A model generated the notes under the pieces. It saw only the letters and a program-made list of their open reading frames with translations. It had not been told where the DNA came from and did not search any database. This document shows positions 25,441-34,164 of a stretch of 64,000 bases of DNA, in pieces (within the stretch, counting starts at the first letter, position 1; each line of letters opens with the position of its first letter). The stretch is from positions 1-64,000 of the forward strand of contig JBCDBW010000001.1 in the NCBI GenBank assembly GCA_039182965.1, in the 5' to 3' direction. Position numbers and translations under genes: made by a program. This stretch comes from JBCDBW01 sp039182965 (GTDB taxonomy: Bacteria > Verrucomicrobiota > Verrucomicrobiia > Verrucomicrobiales > DEV007).

Positions 25441-27648
25441 CTAGGGAAGCTGCTCGAGAGCCCTTTTGAACTCATTTACCGTAAGATATTGGGGAAGGAT
25501 GATGGGGGGCGCTTCGGGATCGGCAGGGAAGAGGGGGTAGAAGGGGACGCCGCTCCGTCCGAAGGTTTGGAGGTAGGCGAGCGTTTCGGGGTCTTTGTTG
25601 GTCCAGTCCACGATGAGAAACTCCACATCGTGTTCTTTGAGAGCTGCTTCGACCTCTTCGCTATGGATGACCGTCTTGTTTTTTTGACAGATTTGGCACC
25701 AGCGGGCGGTGAAATCGACAAAGACATTTTTTCCTGAAGCGCGGAGGTCGGCCACGGTCTGGGCGACGGGTTCGTCCCGAACCGATGTCTCGGTGGGTGT
25801 GTGGCTTTTTGCACTAACAGAGAGTTGGATGGCGGCAAGGACGAACACGAGAGCTGCGATGCGGCCGATTAAGCGTTTCCGTTTCGGGGTGACGGGAGTC
25901 GCAAAGCGGCCGAGGCACCATGCCGCGATAGCAATGGCGACGAGCGCGAAGCTGAAGAACATGATTCCGGTGGGTCCAATCTGCGCTTCGAGCACCCAGA
26001 GGAGCCAAATGGCGGTGATGAGCATGGGAAAGCCCATGAATTGCTTGAAGGACTCCATCCATGGTCCGGGTCTTGGAATGAATTTGAGGAGGGCTGGAGC
26101 AGCCGAGAGAAGGATGTAGGGGGATGCCATCCCGAGTCCCATGATGGTGAAGAAAAGGAGGGTCACGCCTGCGGGTTGGCCGAGGGCGAAGCTGACGGCG
26201 GCCCCGAGGAAGGGGCCGGTGCATGGGGTGGCGAGGAGCGTCGCGAGGGCTCCGCTCCAGAAGCTGGCCCCGTAGCCGGTGCCGCTGGTGAGATTTCCGC
26301 CGACACCAGCCAGGGACGTGCCGAACTCGAAGACTCCGAATAGTGAAAGGGCGAGGATAATCATGACGATCGCCATGATCATATTAAAAACCGGGTATTG
26401 GAATTGGGCGGCCCAGCCTTGTTCTTGTCCGGTCAGGGCTTTGATCCCCAGGAGAAACGCCACGAGGACCCAAAAGAAGACGAGAATACCGGCGGTAAAG
26501 AGAAGGCCGTGGTTCAGAAGTTTGCGACGGCTTTCGCCGGCGTGGGTGACGAAACTCATGATCTTCAGTGAGATCACGGGAAAGACGCAGGGCATGATAT
26601 TGAGAATGAGCCCTCCGAGAAAACCGCCGATGAGGGCACCGAGGAGGCCACCTCCGAAAGGGAGGCCGCCCGTGGCTTCTTCAGCATCGGGGGAGGCCAA
26701 AGCGGGCGTGCCATCATCGCTGGAGACGGCGGCATTCTTTGCTTGTGGATTTGTGTCAAGGAGAATGGCGTTCCCTGGGATCCCGGCGCCAAAGCCTGAC
26801 GAAGACGTAAGGACGGCTCGAACGCGATCGGGGACAGATTCGTCGGGATTTTCACGGTGAGGTGCTGCGGTCACAGTGAGTGTGACTCCGTCCCAGTCGA
26901 ACGTTTCGGGAGGCGTCAGGGCGCTGAGTGAGGCGGTTTCGGGTGCGAGGAATAAGCTTGAGAGATCGGGCTCGAAGGTTGATGTCGGTGTGATACGGTA
27001 GATGATGTTGCCGTCCTCGCTATCGACGGTAAGTGTCCAGCCCTCTGCGGTGGCAGGTTGATCAAGGTCTGCCTGAGTGATTGCTGCCGCATTGGAACCG
27101 GGGACTCCGGGATCTTCGCTAACGGTCAAAGTGAGCGCGAGATTCGCCTCACCGGGAACACAAATTTCTTCGCATGCGAGCCAATTGACATCTGCCTCCA
27201 GCGTGACTTGCGAACCGATGGCGAGGTCTGCGGGCGGGGTAATCGTGACGAGGTGGGTCACCTCGCCCTCGAAGCCGAGGCCGACATCTCCGAAGGAGTC
27301 GAATGTTTGTGGGTAGGCAAGTCGCAGGGGGCCGGCGGTGAAGCCCGGGGGAAGCTTCCAGTCAATGGCGGGCGCCTGACCAACGGTGTCCCCCATGTTG
27401 GTCCAGTAAGTGTGCCATCCGGGATCGTGGACCATTCGGAGGCCGACCTCGAACGGGATTGCGGGTTGGATGGAATCCGAAGCCGCAATCAGTTCGACGG
27501 TTAGATCTTCGACGCGAGTCGGGGTAGTGTTAGCCGAGGTGGCCTGGAGGCTGATTCCGAAGGCTATAAGGGCCAAAAAGAACGCCGGGCTCCGGGGAGC
27601 CCGGCGACACACACCGGGAGAGCTACCTTTCTTTCGATTGTAGCTCAT
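25441..27648 (-). CDS. dsbD: DsbD-like thiol:disulfide interchange protein
   Basis: A 735-residue membrane protein with the three-module DsbD layout. The periplasmic N-terminal domain carries CEEIC (WLACEEICVPGEANL), the redox cysteine pair. The membrane core has about eight segments, with one cysteine in MPCVFPVISLKIMSF and the other in ATPCTGPFLGAA. The C-terminal thioredoxin-like domain contains FTARWCQICQKNK. It moves reducing power from cytosolic thioredoxin to the periplasm, which supports cytochrome c heme attachment by ResB/CcsA. ATG 27648 starts a good signal peptide; an upstream extension in frame overlaps the CDGSH gene and is unlikely. Confidence 0.9.
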   Translation of the reverse strand: MSYNRKKGSSPGVCRRAPRSPAFFLALIAFGISLQATSANTTPTRVEDLTVELIAASDSIQPAIPFEVGLRMVHDPGWHTYWTNMGDTVGQAPAIDWKLPPGFTAGPLRLAYPQTFDSFGDVGLGFEGEVTHLVTITPPADLAIGSQVTLEADVNWLACEEICVPGEANLALTLTVSEDPGVPGSNAAAITQADLDQPATAEGWTLTVDSEDGNIIYRITPTSTFEPDLSSLFLAPETASLSALTPPETFDWDGVTLTVTAAPHRENPDESVPDRVRAVLTSSSGFGAGIPGNAILLDTNPQAKNAAVSSDDGTPALASPDAEEATGGLPFGGGLLGALIGGFLGGLILNIMPCVFPVISLKIMSFVTHAGESRRKLLNHGLLFTAGILVFFWVLVAFLLGIKALTGQEQGWAAQFQYPVFNMIMAIVMIILALSLFGVFEFGTSLAGVGGNLTSGTGYGASFWSGALATLLATPCTGPFLGAAVSFALGQPAGVTLLFFTIMGLGMASPYILLSAAPALLKFIPRPGPWMESFKQFMGFPMLITAIWLLWVLEAQIGPTGIMFFSFALVAIAIAAWCLGRFATPVTPKRKRLIGRIAALVFVLAAIQLSVSAKSHTPTETSVRDEPVAQTVADLRASGKNVFVDFTARWCQICQKNKTVIHSEEVEAALKEHDVEFLIVDWTNKDPETLAYLQTFGRSGVPFYPLFPADPEAPPIILPQYLTVNEFKRALEQLP
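27584..27605 (-). other. Perfect inverted repeat in the signal-peptide codons of dsbD
   Basis: Ten-base arms gccgggctcc and ggagcccggc are separated by two bases, so a 9-bp stem with a four-base loop could form in the mRNA about 45 nt after the start codon. There is no T tract, so it is not a classical terminator. Confidence 0.5.
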
Positions 27649-27721
27649 TAATTGATCCGACTGGTTAGACCGAATGTGCTCGGGTTTGTTCAAAATAAGT
27701 GATGAATTTTCGCGTTCTACT

Positions 27722-27970
27722 CTACAAAGACGAGTGCGAGCCGTCGCAAAAGGGCGGCCTATCGCTGTGCTTACAATTGCAGAGGGCGACGCTCTGGGGT
27801 TCTTCGATCGTGACTTTTTGAGGCTGGAACGGTGTTCCTGCGTGAGAGCCGTCGCAGAACGGTTGCTTGCCGGACTTACCGCAGGCGCACCACCAGTAGT
27901 CACCGGGTTCAAGTTTAATGACCGTGGGTGATTTTGAAGGGATATCGGGTGTGAAGTCTTCGGTGCTCAT
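27722..27970 (-). CDS. CDGSH iron-sulfur domain protein
   Basis: An 82-residue protein with two CDGSH-type [2Fe-2S] motifs: CACGKSGKQPFCDGSHAG (about 28-45) and CNCKHSDRPPFCDGSH (about 64-79). Each supplies three cysteines and one histidine. Two-motif (type 3) CDGSH proteins resemble MitoNEET-related proteins and may transfer electrons or clusters. The start at 27970 precedes MSTEDFTP. It lies just upstream of dsbD on the same strand. Confidence 0.9.
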   Translation of the reverse strand: MSTEDFTPDIPSKSPTVIKLEPGDYWWCACGKSGKQPFCDGSHAGTPFQPQKVTIEEPQSVALCNCKHSDRPPFCDGSHSSL

Positions 27971-28126
27971 AGTGACACTATACCTTAGTAGGACGTTAGA
28001 ATACGAGAGGGGAGTCGGTATTTCGGGGAAATCGCCCCTTTGCAAGAATTATGGCCTGACAATTCCGGGGACGGGAGGGGGATGGGGCGTTGAGAGAGCT
28101 TTTCAGGGGGGCTGTCGGCGGGTTCT

Positions 28127-29239
28127 TCAACGGTCCCATTCAGTTGCGCGAATAATCCGGGACACGAGATCGGGGCCGCGATAGATCAGGCCGGTGTAGA
28201 TTTGGACGAGGGCGGCCCCAGCTTCGATTTTTTCGATGGCGTCGCGAGCGGACAGGATGCCACCTACGCCGATGATGGGGATTTCATTGTTCAAGCGTTT
28301 GTAAAAGCGGGCGACGACATGAGTGGCTCGTTCTGTGAGGGGGGCGCCGGAAAGCCCGCCCGCTTCCGTAGCGAAGGGATGGTCCTGCACGCCGTCTCGG
28401 GCGATCGTCGTATTTCCCGCGATCACGGCGTCGACTTTGAGTTTCAAGAAGGAATCGGCGAGCGCGTCGACTTCTTGATTGGTGAGATCGGGCGCAACTT
28501 TGATGGCGATGGGCCGGGTGGTGCCAGCAGATTGGGCGAGGGCATCCTGTTCCTCTTTGAGGCGCCTGATGAGCTTGCGACTTTCATCAATGTTCTGGAG
28601 ATCCCTGAGGCCCGGGGTGTTTGGCGAGGATAGATTAACTGCAATGTAATCCGCGTGTGGCCAGGCGGCGCGTAGTCCGATGAGGTAGTCTTCCACGGCG
28701 CGTTGATTTGGGGTGGCTTTGTTTTTACCGATATTGATGCCGAGGATTCCTGTGTAGATGTGATCGCGAAGGTTTTCGATGCCCTTGGTGATACCTGGGT
28801 TATTGAATCCCATTCGATTGATGATGGCCTCGTGATTGACGAGGCGAAAGAGGCGAGGACTTGGGTTGCCGCTTTGGGCGATGGGGGTGAGGGTGCCAAC
28901 TTCGATATGACCGAAGCCGTAGGCGGCAAGGGCATCGACACAATTTGCTTCCTTATCGAGACCGGCGGCGAGGCCGATGCGGTTTGGGAAGCTGAGCCCC
29001 ATGGCGTGGATGGGTTTCTGGTCTCGCGAGGCAGGGTTTGGATCGAGGACGCGAAAGTAGGAGCCGAGTCGGAGGCCGCCCATAGTGGCGTGGTGGGCAC
29101 CTTCCGCACTGGTGAAGCGGAACAGCAATAATCGCAAAATGCGGTAGGATTTTGCGGCCGAGAAGACAATAAATTTTGAAAAAACGCGTGTGATCGCAGG
29201 AGATTTTTTAGTGTCTAATTTTTTTTGTTCAGTGAGCAT
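28127..29239 (-). CDS. pyrD: Dihydroorotate dehydrogenase (quinone), class 2
   Basis: A 370-residue enzyme that oxidises dihydroorotate to orotate using quinone at the inner membrane. A hydrophobic N-terminal helix is typical of class 2 (FRVLDPNPAS follows). The FMN barrel has FPNRIGLAAGLDKEA, NRMGFNNPG, GINIGKNK, AVNLSSPNTPGLR (base serine region) and IGVGGI near the end. ATG 29239 was chosen because the frame upstream is not protein-like. It is the only pyrimidine gene of the block on the minus strand, divergent from the purine/pyrimidine run. Confidence 0.93.
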   Translation of the reverse strand: MLTEQKKLDTKKSPAITRVFSKFIVFSAAKSYRILRLLLFRFTSAEGAHHATMGGLRLGSYFRVLDPNPASRDQKPIHAMGLSFPNRIGLAAGLDKEANCVDALAAYGFGHIEVGTLTPIAQSGNPSPRLFRLVNHEAIINRMGFNNPGITKGIENLRDHIYTGILGINIGKNKATPNQRAVEDYLIGLRAAWPHADYIAVNLSSPNTPGLRDLQNIDESRKLIRRLKEEQDALAQSAGTTRPIAIKVAPDLTNQEVDALADSFLKLKVDAVIAGNTTIARDGVQDHPFATEAGGLSGAPLTERATHVVARFYKRLNNEIPIIGVGGILSARDAIEKIEAGAALVQIYTGLIYRGPDLVSRIIRATEWDR

Positions 29240-29576
29240 GTTTGCGGCTTGACGGTGTGCATGACAGGTCATAGGGAGAGCGGTGTAAACGGGAAAATGC
29301 ACGATCACGGAGTTGGAAACGGCAGGGTCTGCGGCGAATATGGGGGGGGTTGGTTTGTGCTGGCGCATGCCGTCGGACGGATAGCTGAGTCGAGGAACAG
29401 AACCGAATTCGTTTGTCGTTCGTTGCCAATTCGTAGTCAGGCAGCCAGAAAGACTTTTTACGCCCTATCATATCAAGAGGATTCTGGTTGGGCGGGACGG
29501 GTTTTGGGATGGTGGCGGGAATTTTTCGAGGCCGCTGGCAAGGGTTTTGGCTTGAAATGGGGGCGGGTGACGATCG
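29240..29576. other. Divergent intergenic region, pyrD / purine operon
   Basis: These 337 bases should hold the promoters for pyrD and for the nucleotide-synthesis run. No strong sigma-70 pair and no purine riboswitch core could be recognised. Nothing else is seen. Confidence 0.45.
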
Positions 29577-30047
29577 ATGGCAAATGAGGAATTGACAGTC
29601 GAAGTGGTGGGGCGATTTGACGAGAGGGGTTCTTGCGACGAACTGCTGTATGCATCGGTGGGCGGCGACCTGAGTTTTCGTCGGACGCGTTGGTATTGCT
29701 TTGAGTTTCGTGGTGGACGGGCGTCGGTGGAGTCTTTTGCCAGAGCGACACTGGTGGATGTGGTTAGTCAGGAGGTCACTTTCGGGGGCGGGCCTGTGCT
29801 GGAGGGGTATCGGTTTCACCTGGACTACGGGATGAAGAAGGGGGTTTTAGATTTGGAAAAGGAAACGATTCTCGCGTATTACCGGGAACTTGAAGATACC
29901 GGGTTTGCGTTGGAGGGCCTACGGCTTGCGACGCGGATTTACGTATTTGGTGATGCTGCGAGCGGGGTGCGGAAGCAGTTCATCCGGGACGTCGTGAACC
30001 CGGCCATTCATATGTATACGATTGGGGATGAGAGAAGCGGTGCTTGA
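29577..30047 (+). CDS. PurS-like protein preceding purL
   Basis: A 156-residue protein. Residues about 78-150 (YRFHLDYGMKKGVLDLEKE, GLRLATRIYVF, then FIRDVVNPAIHMYTI) follow the PurS pattern of strand, helix, and the closing NPxIxxYxI segment. Residues 36-77 are similar in length to a second, diverged PurS half. PurS normally is about 80 residues and is required with PurQ by the short PurL. Overlap with purL by 20 nt supports a functional link. The assignment comes from motif and position, so it is tentative. Confidence 0.55.
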   Translation: MANEELTVEVVGRFDERGSCDELLYASVGGDLSFRRTRWYCFEFRGGRASVESFARATLVDVVSQEVTFGGGPVLEGYRFHLDYGMKKGVLDLEKETILAYYRELEDTGFALEGLRLATRIYVFGDAASGVRKQFIRDVVNPAIHMYTIGDERSGA

Positions 30048-32433
30048 GCGGAAGACTTATCGGGAGATCGCCATTCGTCATCTTGATGGTGATGCGTTGT
30101 CGCAGCTGAGTTTGGACATGAAGCTTTCGCTCTCGCGGGAGGACATGGAGGCGGTGCGGGGGTACTTTACGGGGATTGATCGGGATCCGACAGATGTTGA
30201 GCTGGAAGTGATTGCGCAGACTTGGAGTGAGCATTGCAAGCACCGAATTTTTGGTGCGCGCATCCGGCATACCGTCGACGGTGAGGAGGCGGAAGTGGAC
30301 GGGCTCTTCAGGACCTATATAAAGGGAGTGACGGAGCGAATTCGGGCGGCAAAGCCGGGCTTTGTTGTGGCGGCGTTTGATGACAACGCGGGGTTTATCA
30401 AGCTGGACGAGGAACTTGCAATTTGTCTCAAGGTGGAGACCCACAACCATCCTTCTGCGATCGAGCCGTATGCCGGTGCGAACACGGGTTTGGGGGGGGT
30501 GATTCGCGATATTTTGGGAGCGGGGAAGGGGGCAAAACCGGTGGCCTCATCGGACGTGTTTTGTTTTGGAAGCCCGGACACGGATGGAGCGGCGATCAAG
30601 GCGGATGATGTGATTCATCCCCTCGGGGTGATGCGGGGGGTGGTGAGGGGGGTGCGGGATTATGGGAACCGAATGGGGATTCCCACGGTGAACGGAGCGA
30701 TCCAATTTGATCCGGCCTATATTTATAATCCCCTGGTCTTTTGTGGCACGGCGGGCGTGATTCCGATTCCGGATATTCATAAAGAGATGGTGGCGGGATT
30801 GAAAGTTGTCGCGGCGGGTGGTCGGACAGGGCGGGATGGATTGCATGGCGCAACCTTTTCTTCGGCGGCACTGGACACGGAGAGTCACGAGGAAGACCAG
30901 CAAGCGGTACAGATTGGGAATCCGATCGAGGAGAAGAAGGTAGCGGATTTTGTTTTGGCGGCGCGGGAAGCGGGCTTGTTGGAATTTGTGACGGACTGCG
31001 GGGCTGGTGGTTTTTCGAGTGCGGCCGGGGAAATGCTGAGTGAAGTGGGGGGAGAACTCTATTTGGAGCGAGTTCCGTTGAAGGAGCCGGGCTTGGTGAG
31101 TTGGGAGATTTTTGTTTCGGAGAGTCAGGAGCGAATGGTCATGGCGGTGAAGGACGAGGCGTTGCCGGAGTTGGAGAAACTGGCGACGATTTACGAGACG
31201 GAGTTGACGATCTTGGGGCACGCGGACGGGAGCGGGATCTTGAAGGTGTGGCATGACGGAAAGCTTGTTTGTGAACTGGATTGCGGGCGACTTCATGAAG
31301 CGCCGCGGCGGGAGATGGTATCGCGCTGGGAGAAGAGAAGTGTGGCGGACGTTGACGTGCCCGAGGTGGGGGCGGGGGAAGCCTTGCGGGCCGTCTTTGC
31401 GGATTTCGCAATTGTTTCTCGGGAGCCCATCATTCGCGAGTACGATCACGAGGTGCAGGGAAATACATTCCTGAAGCCCCTGGGTGGTGCGACGGGGGAT
31501 GCTCCGCAGGATGGTGCGGTGGTGGGGGTGAACGGGAGTGACAACCTGATGGCGTTGGGTCTGTCCTTGTTGCCGGAATGGGGGAAGACGGATCCCTATG
31601 CGATGGGCGCGGCATGTGTGGACGAGTGTTTTCGGCAGTTGGTCTGTTGCGGTGCGGATCCGGAGCGTATTGCTTTGTTAGATAATTTTTGTGTAGGCAA
31701 CCCCGACAATGAGGAAGAGCTGGGGGCCTTGGTCGAGTGTATCAAGGGCATGGCGGCGGTAGCGGAAGCATATGGGGCACCCTTTGTCTCGGGGAAAGAC
31801 TCCTTTTACAACTACTTTGAGACAGATCAGGGCCCCGTTTCGATACCGGTGACGGCATTGATTAGTGGGATGGGTGTGGTACCGGGGAAGAGCTTGGTGA
31901 CCGGTGCCTCGCTCAGGCGGGAAGACAGCGTGCTGGGGATCTTTGGAGCCACTCATGGTGTTTTAGGGGGGAGTGTCTTTGCTCGGGTTCATGAGATCGA
32001 GGGCGCGGCGGTTCCTGTGACGGATTGCGCCGTGGGACTGGCGGGATATCAGGCCTTGCACGGGGTGATTCGCGACGGATTGGTATTGTCTGCCCATGAT
32101 CTCTCCGAGGGTGGCTTGGCGGTGGCGGCGGCTGAGATGGGGTTTTCGGGCGTGGCGGGGATGGAACTCGACCTGGGGCATTTACCAGGCGAATGGGATA
32201 CGGGTTTGTCGGTCTTGTTTAGTGAAGAATCCGGGCGGGTGCTGCTTGAGATGGCTCCGGGAGACGTTGATCAGGTGGAGGCTCGGTTTGCAGGATTGCC
32301 ATACGCGACGATTGGCCGAGCGAGCGATGAGCATGGAGATTTGGTATTACGCTTGGGTGGCGGTGAAGTTTTGAGGGAATCTTTGGAAGAATTGAAAGGG
32401 ATATGGAAGAACGGGCTCACGCGGTATTATTGA
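30028..32433 (+). CDS. purL: Phosphoribosylformylglycinamidine synthase, PurL subunit
   Basis: An 801-residue enzyme catalysing step 4 of purine synthesis (FGAR to FGAM), with ammonia supplied by PurQ. Signature segments are AQTWSEHCKHRIFGARI (about 68-84), KVETHNHPSAIEPYAGA, FVTDCGAGGFSSAAGEM and LVCCGADPERIALLDNF. The length fits the short, PurQ/PurS-dependent form rather than the 1,200-1,300 residue form. ATG 30028 overlaps the upstream PurS-like gene, and the 3' end overlaps purQ by 31 nt. No regulatory motif was recognised. Confidence 0.95.
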   Translation: MREAVLERKTYREIAIRHLDGDALSQLSLDMKLSLSREDMEAVRGYFTGIDRDPTDVELEVIAQTWSEHCKHRIFGARIRHTVDGEEAEVDGLFRTYIKGVTERIRAAKPGFVVAAFDDNAGFIKLDEELAICLKVETHNHPSAIEPYAGANTGLGGVIRDILGAGKGAKPVASSDVFCFGSPDTDGAAIKADDVIHPLGVMRGVVRGVRDYGNRMGIPTVNGAIQFDPAYIYNPLVFCGTAGVIPIPDIHKEMVAGLKVVAAGGRTGRDGLHGATFSSAALDTESHEEDQQAVQIGNPIEEKKVADFVLAAREAGLLEFVTDCGAGGFSSAAGEMLSEVGGELYLERVPLKEPGLVSWEIFVSESQERMVMAVKDEALPELEKLATIYETELTILGHADGSGILKVWHDGKLVCELDCGRLHEAPRREMVSRWEKRSVADVDVPEVGAGEALRAVFADFAIVSREPIIREYDHEVQGNTFLKPLGGATGDAPQDGAVVGVNGSDNLMALGLSLLPEWGKTDPYAMGAACVDECFRQLVCCGADPERIALLDNFCVGNPDNEEELGALVECIKGMAAVAEAYGAPFVSGKDSFYNYFETDQGPVSIPVTALISGMGVVPGKSLVTGASLRREDSVLGIFGATHGVLGGSVFARVHEIEGAAVPVTDCAVGLAGYQALHGVIRDGLVLSAHDLSEGGLAVAAAEMGFSGVAGMELDLGHLPGEWDTGLSVLFSEESGRVLLEMAPGDVDQVEARFAGLPYATIGRASDEHGDLVLRLGGGEVLRESLEELKGIWKNGLTRYY

Positions 32434-33146
32434 CATTTCCGGGGACGAACTGCGACGAGGAGACAGCGCGGGCGCTGCGGGCGGTGGGTTTCGCGGCGGA
32501 AGTCGTCCCAGTAACGCAGCTTACGCCGTCGACGTTTGAAAGCGCGCAGCTCGTTGTCTTGTCGGGGGGCTTCAGTTATGGTGACTACATCATGGCAGGT
32601 CGTCTTGCGCAGTTGGAACTGCAACGACGCATCGGTGATGCGCTGAAGGCATTTGTGGCGGGCGGGGGTTACGCGCTGGGGATTTGCAATGGATTTCAGA
32701 TATTGACGAAATTGGGCCTTTTACCTGAGGGAAGCTTGATTGACAATGCGAGCGGGCGGTTTCAGTGCCAATGGGTGGGGCTCAAGAAGCAGAGCGCGAG
32801 ATCCCCCTATCTTTCGGCCTTACCAGACAAATTTGAATTACCAGTGGCTCATGCGGAGGGGCGCTTTGTTGCGGTGGATCCCGAAGTGGCAGAGGGCTAC
32901 TTGGGGGAGGGATTGGTGGCCTTGACCTACGCTGAAGACGTGAACGGGAGCAGTGCGGGGATTGCCGGCTTGCAAGATGAGACGCGAAGAGTTTTAGGAC
33001 TGATGCCTCATCCGGAGCGTTTTTTATACCTTGAGAACCACTATGATCCTGACTGGTCCGGGCATGGAGAGTGGGGCTGGGGCTACTTTTTTTTCAAGGG
33101 TATCTATGATGCGATTGCAACTGAGGGGGCGGTGGCACCGGCATGA
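32403..33146 (+). CDS. purQ: Phosphoribosylformylglycinamidine synthase, glutaminase subunit
   Basis: A 247-residue class I glutamine amidotransferase that feeds ammonia to PurL. FPGTNCDEETARAL is the PurQ start signature. The nucleophile is the cysteine in LGICNGFQIL (about residue 98), and the histidine and glutamate of the triad are in MPHPERFLYLENH (about 200). It overlaps purL by 31 nt and purM by 4 nt. Confidence 0.95.
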   Translation: MEERAHAVLLTFPGTNCDEETARALRAVGFAAEVVPVTQLTPSTFESAQLVVLSGGFSYGDYIMAGRLAQLELQRRIGDALKAFVAGGGYALGICNGFQILTKLGLLPEGSLIDNASGRFQCQWVGLKKQSARSPYLSALPDKFELPVAHAEGRFVAVDPEVAEGYLGEGLVALTYAEDVNGSSAGIAGLQDETRRVLGLMPHPERFLYLENHYDPDWSGHGEWGWGYFFFKGIYDAIATEGAVAPA

Positions 33147-34126
33147 GTGAATTCACTTATAAAGGTGCGGGTGTAGACATCGAGGAGGCGGCTTCTCTGG
33201 TGGGGGACATCGGTGAGCTACGGGGTCGGACCGAGGCGAAGCGCTCGCTGATGCAGGCGTTCGGATTGTTTGCGGCGAGCTACGATTTGAGCGATTTCAA
33301 TGAGCCGGTGCTGGTAACGGGTTGCGATGGAGTGGGGACTAAGTTGGAGTTGTTACTGGAGTACGATCAACTGGAGACAGCCGGGAAGGATCTCGTCGCG
33401 ATGAGCGTGAACGATATTTTGACAACGGGTGGTGATCCTCTTCTGTTTTTGGATTATGTGGGTGTTCCCAAGATCGACAAAGTGCAGATCACGCGCTTGA
33501 TCGCGGGCATGGTTTCTCATTTGGAGGCGTGTCACTGCATTTTAGCGGGGGGCGAGACAGCGGAGATGCCGGGGGTGGTTCCGGAGGGAATTTTTGAGTT
33601 GTCGGGTTTTTGTGTGGGAGCGGCCGAGAAGCGCGACTTGATTGATCCGAGGCGCGTCGAGGCGGGCGATGTTTTAGTGGGGTATCCTTCCGACGGATTT
33701 CACGCGAATGGCTGGAGTTTGATTCGGCGTATTCTTGCGGCGCACCCAGACCTGTGTTCGCGGGACGAATTGCTTGTATTGCTGGCGCCGACGCGCCTAT
33801 ATCACGAGGAGGTTTGGGCCCTACGCGAGGCGAACGTGGATGTTCGGGCGATGGCGCACATTACCGGCGGTGGGTTGCCAGAGAATCTTGAGCGTTTATT
33901 GGGAAGCCATGGCGCTAAAATCGAAGTGCCGAAATGGGATATGGGCGCGGTGCAGCAAGTTCTCATGCATGTTGAGGAGGAGGAAGCGTTTAAGACATTC
34001 AACATGGGGATCGGTTGGGTGGCGATCGTGCCGGCAAGTGATGTGGATGTCGCGATATCTTGTGGGGCGGGAGCGACGGTCATAGGGGAAGTGGGTGGTT
34101 CGGATATCGCGGTCAGCGTTTTATAG
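33143..34126 (+). CDS. purM: Phosphoribosylformylglycinamidine cyclo-ligase (AIR synthase)
   Basis: A 327-residue enzyme converting FGAM to AIR with ATP. Recognisable segments are YKGAGVDIEEA at the start, VTGCDGVGTKLELLLEYD, DLVAMSVNDILTTGG, LAGGETAEMPG (about 132-142), YPSDGFHANGWSLIR and AHITGGGLPENLER. The length is slightly below the usual 340-350. It starts in the purQ stop codon. Confidence 0.95.
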   Translation: MSEFTYKGAGVDIEEAASLVGDIGELRGRTEAKRSLMQAFGLFAASYDLSDFNEPVLVTGCDGVGTKLELLLEYDQLETAGKDLVAMSVNDILTTGGDPLLFLDYVGVPKIDKVQITRLIAGMVSHLEACHCILAGGETAEMPGVVPEGIFELSGFCVGAAEKRDLIDPRRVEAGDVLVGYPSDGFHANGWSLIRRILAAHPDLCSRDELLVLLAPTRLYHEEVWALREANVDVRAMAHITGGGLPENLERLLGSHGAKIEVPKWDMGAVQQVLMHVEEEEAFKTFNMGIGWVAIVPASDVDVAISCGAGATVIGEVGGSDIAVSVL

Positions 34127-34164
34127 GATTAGTGACTAGCCCCTCCATCAACTTCCGGATCTGA

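Noticed and set aside
29240..29576. Purine riboswitch before the purine genes
   Set aside because: The conserved three-way junction core and loop sequences could not be found.
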